Assembly (NCBI GenBank): GCA_022749755.1
Contig: CM040440.1
Location: 12,263,269-12,327,268, forward strand
Direction of reading: 5' to 3'
From: Azadirachta indica
Lineage: Eukaryota > Streptophyta > Magnoliopsida > Sapindales > Meliaceae
Length of the DNA stretch: 64,000 nt
Under the pieces are notes generated by a model that worked only from the letters and a program-made list of their open reading frames with translations, was not told the DNA's origin and ran no database searches. The position numbers and the translations under genes are program-made. Shown here piece by piece: positions 46,346-58,444 of the stretch (position 1 is its first letter; each line of letters starts with the position of its first letter).

Positions 46346-49300
46346 CAAAATTAACAGAATAAATTTAGCCCAATCTTTTCTCATCTCATCTATCTCTTCT
46401 TGTTTGTATGAACATTTTTTTTCGAACTACACAAAATATTACACATAATGAAATTAAAATAAAATAACATTAGAAGTCATGCATGTTATAAAAAATTAAT
46501 AAAATAAGTGAAATAATTGCAAAGTTATAATTCTAACCTTTTGTTGGATGGAAATATTTGGGTCTTCAATAATATCTTTCATATACTTCATTACATAATA
46601 CTAACACTCTGAATTTGTAGGTTGTTTAGGACACTACCAAAAATTTAAAAAAAATAATAATAAAATTGAATATATTTTAATTAACATTGAACAACGAAAA
46701 AAATTGTTCAAATAATAAAAATCTAAATTATTTTCCTTCGAAAAATCATATGAAGATGGTGTGTATATATATAGCATATTAGCATATTAGTTAGTAAAAG
46801 TTATACCAACAGATCAATAAGCAAATATATATATATAATATGACAGTATATATGTACCACGTGTTATTTTTTTCATTTTAATGTGTAAGTACTAATTTGA
46901 CTAATATATGAAACGAAAAGATTCAAAGTATGTACCAATTATAATTATGTCATTCATTAGATTATTCTTAAAGATGATTGGAATGATTGATGAGTTACTT
47001 CAATTTTGGACCTAACTTTAGTTTTAAAGAATTCCTAATTTTCAATTCCATTCATTTAATATTTCATGCTAATTTAAATTGATCAATAGTCAATAATATT
47101 TTTCTTTTAAGACATTTGCAATAACCAATGATAGACCATTGTTTACCAACTGATATTTATGTTATTAATGTATATTTCCAATATTGTCAAACATGTATGC
47201 CCTAAGAAAGTAAATAAAATATTGGAGAAAATCAAAGGAATGATGGTACCGATGTAAATAAAGAAAAAGGATTGAAAATAGTTTATGGTTAATTTTTTAT
47301 ATCCCACTTTACTCATACAGACATTAGAAAATGTTGGTACGTATAGTAGCAGGTTGTTGGCCCATAAAAAATATCCTACCCCAACCCCTCCCCCTCCCCT
47401 ATAGATAAAAATGTAAATAAATAAAAGAAGCTGAATCATTATTAAGCTTTTCTTAAAAATATTTATTAGGTTAAGTTTTGATGCATTGACAAATTATTTG
47501 TTCTAGTATTAGAATTGGTTACCATAATTTAAAGATTGGTTACCTCTGTCACTTATGAATCAAAGAAAAAAATTTCAAAAAAATAGTCAATAATATATTT
47601 TTTATGTACTTACATTGATTTTCTTCCAAATCGGTGTCTTTCTTCCAATTCTTTGTAATCGAATATTGAACATCTTCATGAACTTTTTTTTCAAAAAGGA
47701 AAAACAAAGAAATGATAGGAAGAAGAAAGTGAATATCTTAAATTATGTCAAATAAACAGAAAAATTATATCTTAATGCAAATAAATGTATTACAAATTAT
47801 ACGTACTTATTAACAACTTACTTGATGTCAAAGACAATTTTATTTTTGAAGTAAGTTCAAAAAATATATGATGTCATTATATGGATCAATAATGACCAAC
47901 ATCTAGTGAAACTATATTAATGGTAAAAATATATATATATATATAATAAATGCATTAGTTGAAATAAATTATACTCAACAATTAATAATTAAATATATAA
48001 TCATATAACATAATGAAAATACATACTCATGATAATATGGAGCAAAAAATATCTGATTCATCTTTGCATCTCTTATCCTTTCTGCGATTGAATGTACTCT
48101 ATCAGCTTCTATTTTCCTATCGATTGAAGCAATATCATGTGGATTCACAAATCTAATTATATCAACCAAATTTTTCTCTTTGATGTAATTGTATAAGTGT
48201 TTAACAATAAAGTAAAAGCTTTTGTTATTATAACAATAAATCTATATCTTTAATCCTCAATAAATAAGTTAAAATGATACATATTCATCAGGAAAATATT
48301 AAATTATCTTATATACACTACTATACAAGTGACTGATATGAGGTCTATGCTTAAAAACTCTTGGATTATACCTTGAATAACATTCTCAACAAATTCTTGC
48401 TTAAAAATATTTTTTTCTACACTTACTTCAATGGTGTCACCTGGAAGCATAGCTTTATTGGCATATATACCAATAGATTTCATAGAACAATATGACTGAG
48501 TTGAACATTGAACTTCGGAGTTTATAATTGGCTCCACTGATTTTGAGCTTAAATTGTTGAGTTGTTTGCTTGGTTCCTAAGTTGACGAAACAAAATATTA
48601 AGAGAAAAAACTATTATAAATAAATAATTGAGAGAAAATTACAAATTAAAAAGTAAATTACCTTATTAGTCAATGGTATAATAAGATCTCTAGGTCATCC
48701 AACAAATGATCCAATAGCATTTTACACGGTTTCAAATTCACCAAGAATAGGAACTGGTAAAGAGGCTGATGGAATTATTGCCATATGAATAGTTATATGT
48801 ATATTTTCATTTAATGGAATTCCGTGTATAGTGGCTTTTGGATCATTTGTTGGCATAATTGCACCATGAGCTACTATATTCTCTTTGTTGCCAATAGCAA
48901 GCTTGCATAATTTTCTCTTTCAAATGTCACATTCATTTCATTAAAAAGATGTTATACAACAAGATACAAATATTATATATATATATAGAGTGAATAAGCA
49001 AAAATTTATTACCTTTATAGTTATATCACCATTAGCTTGATATTGTACTTCCGTGTTTGTCTCATGACTAGTCACCTTGACTGTTGTATCACAATTGGCT
49101 TGATTAGAACTCGTGGCTTTTGGATTACTTGTTTTTAATGCTTTTAATTCACTTTGTAATGACTTCAACTTTTCTTGCATTTGTTGATTTTCCTCCAACA
49201 TCCTCTTATTTTGTTTAATCAACAAATATTGTTGCTCTTGCATCATCTTTTGTTGCTCCTCAAAATAATGATTACTTTTAGGCATGTGAAAATAACTAGA

Positions 49301-50531
49301 TGGAGTGATGGAATGACCAACTCCTCTAATACTTCTTGAGTGCTTAGGAGTTTGTAATGCCATTGTAAGAATGTCATTGTTGCCATCAACGCAAACATTC
49401 CTCAATTTAACTTGTTCCGTAATTTTTTCTTATTAAAAGTATAGACAAACAGTTTTTTTTTTAAAAGAATTAAGATGAAAGCCAATATAAATAAAAACTT
49501 TTGATAAAAATTAAATACTTTTGATTTAATTATTAATATAAATTATATATAAATAAATGCAACATTAATAACAAACTTACAATTCTTTCTGCACATAATT
49601 TGACATTCTCGTTATCATATTCTCCTTTCTTATTTTGATGAGCAAACATCTAAATAACGGAACGGTCAATTTGTTCATCTGTTCCAAGTTCACGTATCTG
49701 TAGACATTCAAATCCAAATTTGTAAAATACTTTACATTAAATAAATTGATCAATAATTTAAACACTAACCAATTCATCTTCCTTATTTGCATATCCAAGA
49801 CGTGAAAGTCGATATCTATACTTTTTTTGTCTTTGCCTCTCTTGTTGAACTTTTCTATAGCTCTATATATATATCATTACAACAGTATAGTAAGAGTTTT
49901 AAGTTAAAATTAAATTAAATTAAATATAAAAAATTTAAATTAGCTTACAAGAAAATCTTTTGCCAATTTACTCTTTACAAATGATTGTTAATGTAATTTT
50001 TCAATAAATTTGTAATGTGTCGGTGGTCTTTTCAAACTAGCAGGGTCATTTTTGTGTGTCAAAATATATTTCGATATAAGACGATTCTTAAAAGCTTTCC
50101 ATCTTCCTGCTGCTCTAGATAAAGCCTTTTTCTTATAAATTTTATCAATAACACACGCCATCTACAAACAATAGCATGAAATAAAAATTTAAAATAAATT
50201 AATTATTGTAAAAAATAATAACAAAAAAATGATAATTAAGAATTGACATATATCAAAACTCAATGCAACTCCATATATTTTTTTTAAGTTCTTTTGGCAC
50301 CTTGAACCATGTGCAATATGTGATTGGAATTATTGTATGTGCCAATATACCAATTAAGCTTCCCAACTTTTTGGATGTTTTACCCATTGGTTGACCTTTC
50401 TTATTAAATACAATAAGTAGCCTATGACCATCACTTTTTTCTTTTGTAAGCTCTGGATAAGTTCCTACATCATCATGGTTGTCTTCTTGGAAAAAGGTCA
50501 TGATATTAAAAAAAAAAAAAAAAAAAAACAT
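46346..50531 (-). pseudogene. CACTA ORF2: Ptta/En-Spm-like protein with Ulp1-like protease domain
   Basis: The start region (50495-50253) gives MTFFQEDNHDD...LLIVFNKKGQPMGKTSKKLG and LAHTIIPITYCTWFKVPKEL, the N-terminal block of Ptta/En-Spm proteins. Next come WKAFKNRLISKYILTHKNDP (~50100-50000), RLSRLGYANKEDEL, GTDEQIDRS (~49690), then ALQTPKHSRSIRGVGHSITP and a Gln/Glu-rich coiled coil (49405-49130). A further conserved block is GNKENIVAHGAIMP...VPILGEFETV (~48900-48700). The C-terminus is a Ulp1-type cysteine protease fold: IRDAKMNQIFFAPYYHE (~48060), MLVIIDPYNDIIYF (~47900), PKQPTNSEC...YYVMKYMKDI (~46630-46570). Catalytic His (47906-47908) and Cys (46604-46606) codons are present, but the next codon after each is a stop. 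Several introns separate the blocks. Confidence 0.85.
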
Positions 50532-51114
50532 GTGAGTGATACTAGTAAAAATATAATTAATTCAGCACTTTAAGATAAAATAAATGTTATGTACTGAATA
50601 AAATTTAGGATATGTTAATTACTATGAATAAAATTTAGGACATTTTAATTACTAAGGTAAAGGTAATGTCTAAAAAACTTAAAAAATAATTTTTATAAAT
50701 ATATTCAAGTTATAACCAACAGATATATATTATATTATTGACAACTATTTTAATAATCAATAATATAATTATATCATTAATTGTATTAAGAGAGTAATCT
50801 CAATTATTGTTAACATACCAATAAATGACTTAAAAAAATAAGAATATTAACTAAATTAAACTAAATTAAAGTTCTCATCACTGTATTATGAGATTTTAAG
50901 AATCTAAAAAATAAGGTAAGAGGTTTACTTTATAATTTACAAATAAAAATAAAGCAAATTGTTGTTTTCTTTATTCACAGCCAGCAAGAAACTCAGCAGT
51001 AAGGTTGCAAAAGTAATTGCAAACAACATTAAATTTAAAAAATAATAGCATCTAGAGCCGGTAACATACATCAATATTTGCTATAAAAAGCTAAAAAATT
51101 TACAGAAACAATTT

Positions 51115-51995
51115 TAAAACTTACATAGAGGACCAAGTTGCTGCCGTAGTTCTAGAGACTAGTGGTGAGAAGCTTATGTGCTCTTTTCCTCCTTCTGCGT
51201 AATTCCTAGTGAAATCTCAATGTTTTCAATATTCTGGATTATAAGTTTTTTTAAGAATCTAAATCCTCCAATCGATGAAGCTAAAGGCAAAAAAAATAAA
51301 ATTAAAACAAGAGAAGGATTAAGTAGCAAGTAGTAAGTTGTATAGTAGTACTTTTTGCTGGTGAGCACAACTGTAAGCATCAAAGAGAGCAGTAAAAGCG
51401 TAGAAGCAAGGTAGTAGCATAGAAAGAAGCTAAAAAATCTGCAGAAATATAAATTTTTTTAAAAAAATCAAAATAATATATTATTCAATAATAAGGAAGT
51501 CTAGGAAACACACAAAGAAGCCTAGAGGAAGTTATAAAATAATTGCAGGAGTAGCATTGAAAGATGCAACAGCCGCAAATTAAAAGAAAAAAAATGTGGA
51601 AACCACTAGCAACAGCATCAGTATCAGCAACCAGCAGGAGAAGGGAAGAATAAAATGCTAGTACTAGCAACAGGAATGGCACTTGAGATTGAATTCATCA
51701 ACTGAAAACCAAAAATGGAAAACAAACTCCAAAAAAAACAACCCAAGCAAGGAAGCAATAGATCAATAATAGGGCAAAAACAACAAGCAGCAGAGGAGAA
51801 AGATTGATTCCAGCAATAGTAAATAACTTTATTTATATTAATCTTATAATAATTTTGTTTATATTAACTACCTTTAATAATTTTGTTTCTAATTTTTTAT
51901 TATCTTTCAATAATTTTTAATAATTATGTTTCTAACTTTTTTTATTTAATTATTTTTTATATTCAAATCTAGATCACTCGGTTTTCAATGTGTAA
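51115..51995 (-). repeat. CACTA leader region, copy A2 (upstream of ORF2)
   Basis: Three blocks align with 55875-56520 in the same order: 51122-51182 (GACCAAGTTGCTGCCGTAGT...GTGGTGAGAAGCTTA), 51793-51828 (AGAGGAGAAAGATTGATTCC), and 51826-51990 (TTTATATTAACTACCTTTAA...). In transcription order the first block ends CTCTAT|GTAAGT, a good splice donor. About 600 bp of TGCT-rich DNA separates the first two blocks here. Confidence 0.75.
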
Positions 51996-51999
51996 TTTA

Positions 52000-52384
52000 G
52001 ATTTTTTTTTATTTTCATGATCAATTTAATTGTTGTGATTATCTTTTCATTTTTTTTTAATTTTACTGTTTCTACCTTATGAGCTTGTATTTAACATCAA
52101 GGCCTTTTAAACTTCTTATTTATTTTTTTATTTCATCACTTTAATCTGTTGCTTAGAGATTTATTTTAAAAAAATGTATTGACTAATAATTTTAGTCGAA
52201 ACAAAGCAGCAGCAAAAGAACACTAGAATAGCATGAAGCTAACAAATATATACTAAACAACCGCTCCAACAAGATTCAAGCTCCATCAAAAGATCAACAT
52301 ATGACTATAGCACAGCCCAACAATAGTGAAGTGTATCCATAATAATCTAAAACCAATTTCTCTTTTGAAGAACTTTTCTATATC
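52000..52384 (-). other. Junction between ORF1 copy and second leader
   Basis: AT- and TGCT-rich sequence joining the orphan ORF2-start segment to leader copy A2. No coding is seen. This is where two related CACTA copies, or a tandem duplication, would meet. Confidence 0.35.
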
Positions 52385-52577
52385 ACCTTGGTTGGCTCCG
52401 TGGAGAAAAGCCATGATACTACAAGTAAATTTAAAAAAAAAAAGTTAGCCATGCTATTTAAAATATATAATTTATTCAACACTTCAAAGTAAAATAAATA
52501 TAAATGAATAAAATTTATGATATCTTAATAAAAAAATGATTAAAAACAAAATGAATAAAAAAAATATAAGAACATGC

Positions 52578-55500
52578 CTATTTTCTCATCATATTTTCAA
52601 TCCAAGTATCCTCACAATCTGCATGAGCATAGGTTGCATCATTCTCACTGAATGAATAAATTAATTCTAAATTTGGTAATGAAGGAGTGAAACATTGATG
52701 CTCCATGATAGTGTCACCTAGCTCATCATTGTCATAGTTATAATCTTTTTGAGGGGGTACTTGTACAATTGACCATCTTGCATCAACTGGATCTTGTATA
52801 TAAAATATTTGCTTTGCTTGTGATGCCAAAATAAATTGGTCTAATTTATGCCCAATCTTATTAAGGTCAACTAATACAAAGCCTAACTCATCTACTTTGA
52901 TCCCATTACCACTATCCACACAATCGCACTTAAAGATTGGAAATTTAAATTTGTTATAGTTTAAATCCCAAATTTCTTGAATAACTCCATAAAAAGACAT
53001 ATTCGAAATAGTTGGATTTTTATCTTTAGAGCTTGCAATTTGCACAGTATTTGCAATTATGCTTACTCCACTATTTTGATATACGCGCTGAGCATTTCTT
53101 CCTTTTACATGGTAACAACAATTGCTGACATCATAACCTTGATATTTTATAACTTCAAATCGTGGTCCATGTGCTATCCATCGTAAGTTCTCCGATATAT
53201 TATTATTTAGATGACTTAACTCATGAGCTATCTGCACATATATAAGCATCATAAAAAATGGTTAACTTTGTATAGATGATTTATTTCAATACCTTAATAT
53301 TAATACTAAATGTTAGCTAGCACTTACTTTGTCACGCAACCAATAAATAAATGTGCGGTTGTGTTCATCTTGTAACCACTTCTTTCCTTTAGATTTTTTT
53401 CGATGCTCTAGCCTTAATAGCTCCATGTGTTCCCTAACATATAAAATAAAATGTAATGTTATATATATGGCTTTAGACTTAGATAATTAATTTTCAAATA
53501 ACAAATGAATGAAATTTTATAACTTACTCAATATACGGTTAAACTCAATAGCTTCTTCTGCAATGTAACATTTTGCAATACATCCTTCTGGACAATTCCG
53601 ATTCCTCACATAACCTTTCAAAACTTTCATGAACCGTTCAAATGGGTACATCCATTATAGATAAACTGGTCCATATAGTTTAACTTCTCTAACAAGATAC
53701 ACTGTTAAATGGACCATTATATCGAAAAATGACGGAGGAAAATGTTTTCAAGTATACATAAGGTCAACACAATACTAATTTGCATCTCATCAACTTTTAC
53801 CGTATCCACTGCTTTTTTACATAACATATTAAAAAAGAAGCAAAATCTAGTAATTGCAAACCTGACATGCTTAGGTAACACAGAGCGGATTGCCATAGGC
53901 AATAATTGTTGCATCAATGTATGACAGTCATGAGACTTTAGACCATAAAGCTTAAAATCTTTCATTAAAACAACATTTCTGAAATTTGATGAGTATCCTT
54001 CTAGAACCTTTGTATTAAATAACGTCTTACAAAATCTTCTTTTTTCATCTGTAGACATTGTGTAACATGTTGGAGATAAAAGTTTCCCTTTTGCTATCTC
54101 TGTAGGTGCCAACTGATTCCTTAACCCCATCTCTTTAAGATCTAATCGAAATACAAGTCCATCTTTGGTTTTACCTGAAATGTTCAATAGTGTACCAACT
54201 ATATTATCACACACATTTTTGTCAATGTGCATAACATCTAAAATATGTCAAATATGAAAAGATTTCCAATATTCTAACTGAAAAAAGATTGACTTTTTCT
54301 TCCAACAACTTTCAGTACTACCATTAGAACTTGTAACATGATGCTTGCGTTTTCCTTGGGAAAAATATACCCCTGCAATTTTTTTTAATATTTCTTTACC
54401 TGTTAATAGTTTTGGAGCTTTTCTCAATTCCTGTTCACCATTAAAAACCTTCTTGTGCTTCCTATATGAATGATGTGGAGGCAAAAATCTACTATGACCC
54501 ATATAAGACATTTTTTTACTGTGTTTTAACCTGCAACAATCAGTTTCTTCACTACACACTGGACATGCATAATATCCTTTCACTACATGCCCGGATAAAT
54601 TGCCATACGTTAGAAAATCATTTATTGTCCATAGCAATATTACTCTTAACTTGAAGTGCTCTTTACTATGTGCATCATATGCCGAAATACCTTCCTCTCA
54701 TAATTATTTTAGATCATCAATCAGTGGCTGCAAATAAACATCAATGTTGTTTCTAGGTTGTTTGGGCCCAGATATCAATAAAGCTAGCATTATAAATTTT
54801 CTTTTCATACATAACCATGGTGGAAGATTATAAGTTATCATCACAATAGGCCACCTACTACTAAGAGAACTATGTGGATTAATTCCATCAACTGCAAAAT
54901 CTGGCCAAGAGTCATCCATTAGCCTCCATGTTGGGAATTAGAAGGATGTCGTAGTATACCAACAATTTCCCTCATATTAGCATGCCATGTCAAATTCTTT
55001 GCTATTTTTGCACTTTGAGACATTCTTCTAAATTGAGGGATCAGTAGAAAATACCATAAAACTTTGGCAAGCACACCGTTCTTTGGCTTGGTTGAATTCT
55101 TGTTAAGCTTCCATCTTGACACTCTATATTGAGGACATATAGTTGCATCTTGAAATTGTTTTCTATATAATATACAATCATTGCGACAAGCATGTATCTT
55201 TTCATATTCCATGCCAAGTGCATTAAGTGTCTTTTTTGCTTAATACAATGATAAGGGCAACTCATTATTACTTGGTAACATGTCAGCAAATAATTTCAAC
55301 AACTCAGAACAACATTGGTCAGAAAATCCATATTTTGCTTTTAGCTTGTACAACTTTACCAAAGCACACAGTTTTGTATATTTTGTACAACCAAAATACA
55401 ATAGCTTCTTAGCATCATCTAATAACTTCTGAAAAACTTCTGGATTACTAGTACAATCATCTTGTGCAACACGCACCATCTCTCTAGTATTATCAATCCC

Positions 55501-55794
55501 ATCATCATTAATATAACATTCAAAATATGACTGCTCCAAATTTGGTAAATCTACCTTATAATGACATGATTCTCAATGCCAAATCCAAGTGCGATAACTT
55601 TTATCAATACCATTAAAAAATAAATGCTCTTTTATCTCCATAATAGTGTGCACTTTGAAATTACCACACTTTATGCATGGACAATGTATGGCATTAGGAT
55701 TCCTTGAATGAGGTAATGCAAATTTTAAGAACTTATCTACGCCTTCTACAAATGCATGCGATCTCTTATCTATAGTCATCCAAGATTTATCCAT
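52578..55794 (-). pseudogene. CACTA ORF1: TNP2-type transposase (decayed)
   Basis: ATG at 55794 opens MDKSWMTIDKRSHAFVEGVD with a CPCIKC zinc motif (Transpos_assoc domain). Then come FGCTKYTKLCALVKLYKLKA (~55380), HACRNDCILYRKQF and FFLLIPQFRRM (55212-55020), and YNLPPWLCMKRKFIMLALLI with GPKQPRNNIDVYLQPL (54919-54704). HVVKGYYACPVC and KHSKKMSYMGHSRFLPPHHS follow (54637-54450), then MHIDKNVCDNIVGTLLNI and GLKSHDCHTLMQQLLPMAIR (54232-53880), all diagnostic of TNP2. DUF4218-like (YPFERFMKVLKGYVRNRN, ~53640) and DUF4216-like (IFKCDCVDSGNGIKVDELGF, 53252-52578) regions finish it. Two introns with GTAAGT donors lie near 53520 and 53335. Stops include one just after WIWH (55573) and one before WMYP (~53655). 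Confidence 0.92.
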
Positions 55795-55874
55795 TCTGAA
55801 AATATAATCACTAAAAAGTATTAATACACATTATTTCTAATTTATGAAATTATATTTTTATATTAGAGATGATA
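55795..55874 (-). other. 5' spacer of CACTA ORF1
   Basis: Short AT-rich stretch between leader copy A1 and the ORF1 start codon. Confidence 0.4.
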
Positions 55875-56520
55875 TTAGAGATTTACAAAGAGGACCAAAT
55901 TGCTGCCGTAGTGCTAAAGACCAGTGGTGAGAAGCTTAAGTGCTAGAGACCACCAGAGGAGAAAGATTAATTCCAACAACAGTAAACAAATGCAGCACAA
56001 CCAACCAACATCAGTTTCTAACAACAGCAAAACCAAAAACCAAAATACAGCAGTAGCCACAAACAGCAGAAGCAGTAGCAGCCAAATACATAACAACTAC
56101 TAACAAAAATTATAAGTCAGAGAATCAATTACATCCTTAGAGAGTTGGCTAAAGATATCCGAGAGCAGTAACTCTGGAGAGCAACCAACAAACATCAGCA
56201 GAAGAGAAGTAGAACAGCAAACTAGTTACAATAGCAGAAAATGTATCTCAGCAAGAAAAAGTCATAATAGAACCAACAACATACAGTAGCAAACAACAGT
56301 TAGAGCTGGCAAAACAATTGCAATTATGACATAACAAAATCCACCAAAACACAATAATTTTAGTTTTAATTTTATATTATATTATTAATATTATAATAAT
56401 TTTATTTATATTAATTACCTTTAATAATTTTGTTTTAACTTTTTGTAATCTTTTAATATTATGTTTCTAACTTTTTTTGTTTAATTATTATTTAATATTC
56501 AAATTTGGCTACCGGATTTT
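55875..56520 (-). repeat. CACTA leader region, copy A1 (upstream of ORF1)
   Basis: Contains the same three blocks as 51115-51995, here more compact: 55880-55943, 55954-55989 and ~56360-56520. In transcription order the leader exon would end CTCTTT|GTAAAT. Much of the middle (55990-56330) is TGCT-rich on the minus strand. No CACTA terminus could be found to its right. Confidence 0.7.
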
Positions 56521-56692
56521 AATGTCTAAGCAAAAATATTTAATCAAAAGGCAGAAAGAAAGAATAGTTTATTTTTCATTGAATTCCAATATATAAACAA
56601 CAAGCATAATTAGAACAAAAAACAAAGAAATAATGTCCTACTACTCATTAACTATAATCATTAAATTACATAAGAATAAAATATTGACAATT

Positions 56693-57925
56693 AATTTTTA
56701 ATGTCTTTTACATGATTATATTTTTTGTAGATAACGAGGAAATTGGCTATTCAAAGCAAATTTAATTCAAAATGACTGAATTCGGCTTAATAAGGAAGAC
56801 GTTCAGGAACCAAAACATAAGAAAAGTACAAACCAAAACGTAAGTTACTAGGGGACCTAAGTGCAAAGCAGAATGGACCTATTTGCAAGATTTTCAAACC
56901 TTGCAAGTCAGCTTTGCATGGCATTCCTGCACAAAGTATTAGCACGCCAGCGCCATGCATGCTACAACTGCTCTTGTTCAACATGCATGGCAGGAATGCA
57001 TGGCATGGCCGCACCATTAACAATGCAGCACGCACCTCTTCAATCGTACTTAATCCCCCGCATGATTTTTGGCATCTCAGCACCCATTGCAATCAATTAA
57101 AAAATAAAAGTTTAATTTATTTTGATGAGCATATCAAAACAAACTTATCATTTACTCTTTAATTTGATTTGTTTATTTAATTCTCTGCTAATAAATTTAA
57201 TGTCTTTTGGTTATATTTTTTGCATATCACGAGAGATTTGGCCATTCAAAGGGAATTTAACTCAAAAGGATTGAATTCGGCTAAAAAAAAAAGACGTTTG
57301 GAAACTAAAACATAAGAGAAGTATGGACCAAAATGCAAGTCATTAAAAGACCTAAATGCAAAGCTGAGTGGACCTATTTGCAAGGTTTTCAAACCTTGTA
57401 GGTCAACTTTGCATGGCATGGCTGCGCCAAATATCAACGTGCCAGCACCATGCCACCTGCTCTTGTGCAGCATGCATGGCAGAATGCACGGTGCAGCTAC
57501 GCCATTAACAATGCAGCCGTGCCACCTCTTCAATCGTACTGTACTTACTCCCTCACGCGGCTTTTAGCGCCCTAGCATCCACTTCAATCAATTAAAAAAT
57601 GAAAGTTTAATTTATTTTGACGAGTGTATCAAAACAAGCTTATCATTTACTTTTTAATTTGAATTGTTTGGTTAATCCTCTACTAATGTCAATATTTAAT
57701 GTTTTTTTATTGTATTTTTTGCAGATCATAAGAGAATTAGTCATTCATAGCAAATTTGACTCAAAATAATTAAGTTCAACTAAAAAAGAAAGACGTTCTA
57801 GCACGAAAATGTAAGAGAAATATAGACCTAAACGTAAGTCACCAGGAGAACTAAATGAAAAGCTGAGAGGACCTATTTGCAAGATTTTCAAACCTTTCAA
57901 ATCACCTTTTCAATGTTGTCTGTTT
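56693..57925. repeat. ~495-bp tandem repeat units (two and a half copies)
   Basis: Unit boundaries at CAATCAATTAAAAAAT lie at 57090 and 57585 (495 bp). Units share TTTTTGCAGATMAYGAGAGA, GATTGAATTCGGCTAAAAAA, GCAAAGCTGAGTGGACCTAT, TTGCAAGGTTTTCAAACCTT and a GCATGC-rich part with CATGCCACCTGCTCTTGTGC. The first unit lacks its left third, and the third stops at ~57925 in a poly(T)/purine stretch. The only reading frames are shadows of the GCATGG words. Confidence 0.88.
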
Positions 57926-58088
57926 TTTTTTTTTTATGCGGAGAATTTTTGCAAGTTTAAATCCAAACTAAGGGAGTTAGGGAAAAAGATGAAGAGAGAA
58001 AAAAAAGAGAAGAAAAAAGAAAAGAAAAAGAAAAAAATTAAAAAAATGTAAAAATAAAAAAAAACAAACAAAACAGGCTTGCTTCTTG
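57926..58088. other. Purine-rich low-complexity stretch
   Basis: A run of AAGAGAAAAAAAAGAGAAGA-type sequence between the truncated tandem unit and the second 172-bp direct repeat. Confidence 0.6.
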
Positions 58089-58444
58089 ATTTTAATGTCT
58101 AAGCAAGAATATTCAATCAAAAGGTAGAAAGAGAGAATAATTTATTTTTCATTAGATTCCAATATATATACAACAAACATAATCAGAACAAAAAAGAAAT
58201 AATGTCCTACTACTCATTAGTTATAATCATTAATTTACATAAGAATAAAATATTGACAATCTCTTTGTTCGAATCTCTTCTTTCTAAAACAAATTTTTTT
58301 AATCAAGCCATCAATTTCTTTGTCCGGCAATTCCATTTCCCAATCTCAATCCCAAAGCCCGCTTTTATTAGTTGACCAGCTAGCAAATAATTTCCCTCTT
58401 AAAAAACAATTCCATCAATTCCTCAATCAATCCCTATTCCTCTA

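Larger units (their letters stand above)
50473..52570 (-). repeat. ORF2-start segment duplicated (B2 50473-50640, B1 52385-52570)
   Basis: Both copies read, on the minus strand, from AATTTTATTCAK through a homopolymer and GATACTA-like segment into an ATG: MTFFQEDNHDD at B2, MAFLHGANQGD at B1. The DNA aligns over ~165 bp. B1 lies directly after ORF1 ends (52578) and leads only into non-coding sequence, so it is an orphan copy of the ORF2 first coding exon. Confidence 0.65.
56517..58260. repeat. ~172-bp direct repeats (56517-56692, 58089-58260) flanking tandem units
   Basis: Both copies start GATTTTAATGTCTAAGCAA and end AAAATATTGACAAT, with few differences. They bracket the 495-bp tandem units. 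Each is TG...CA bounded, but no primer site or matching 5-bp TSD is present, so an LTR reading is not supported. Confidence 0.8.

Noticed and set aside
56517..58260. The 172-bp direct repeats as LTRs of a small retrotransposon
   Set aside because: No primer-binding site, no polypurine tract directly before the right copy, no matching target duplication; similarity also extends beyond the TG start.
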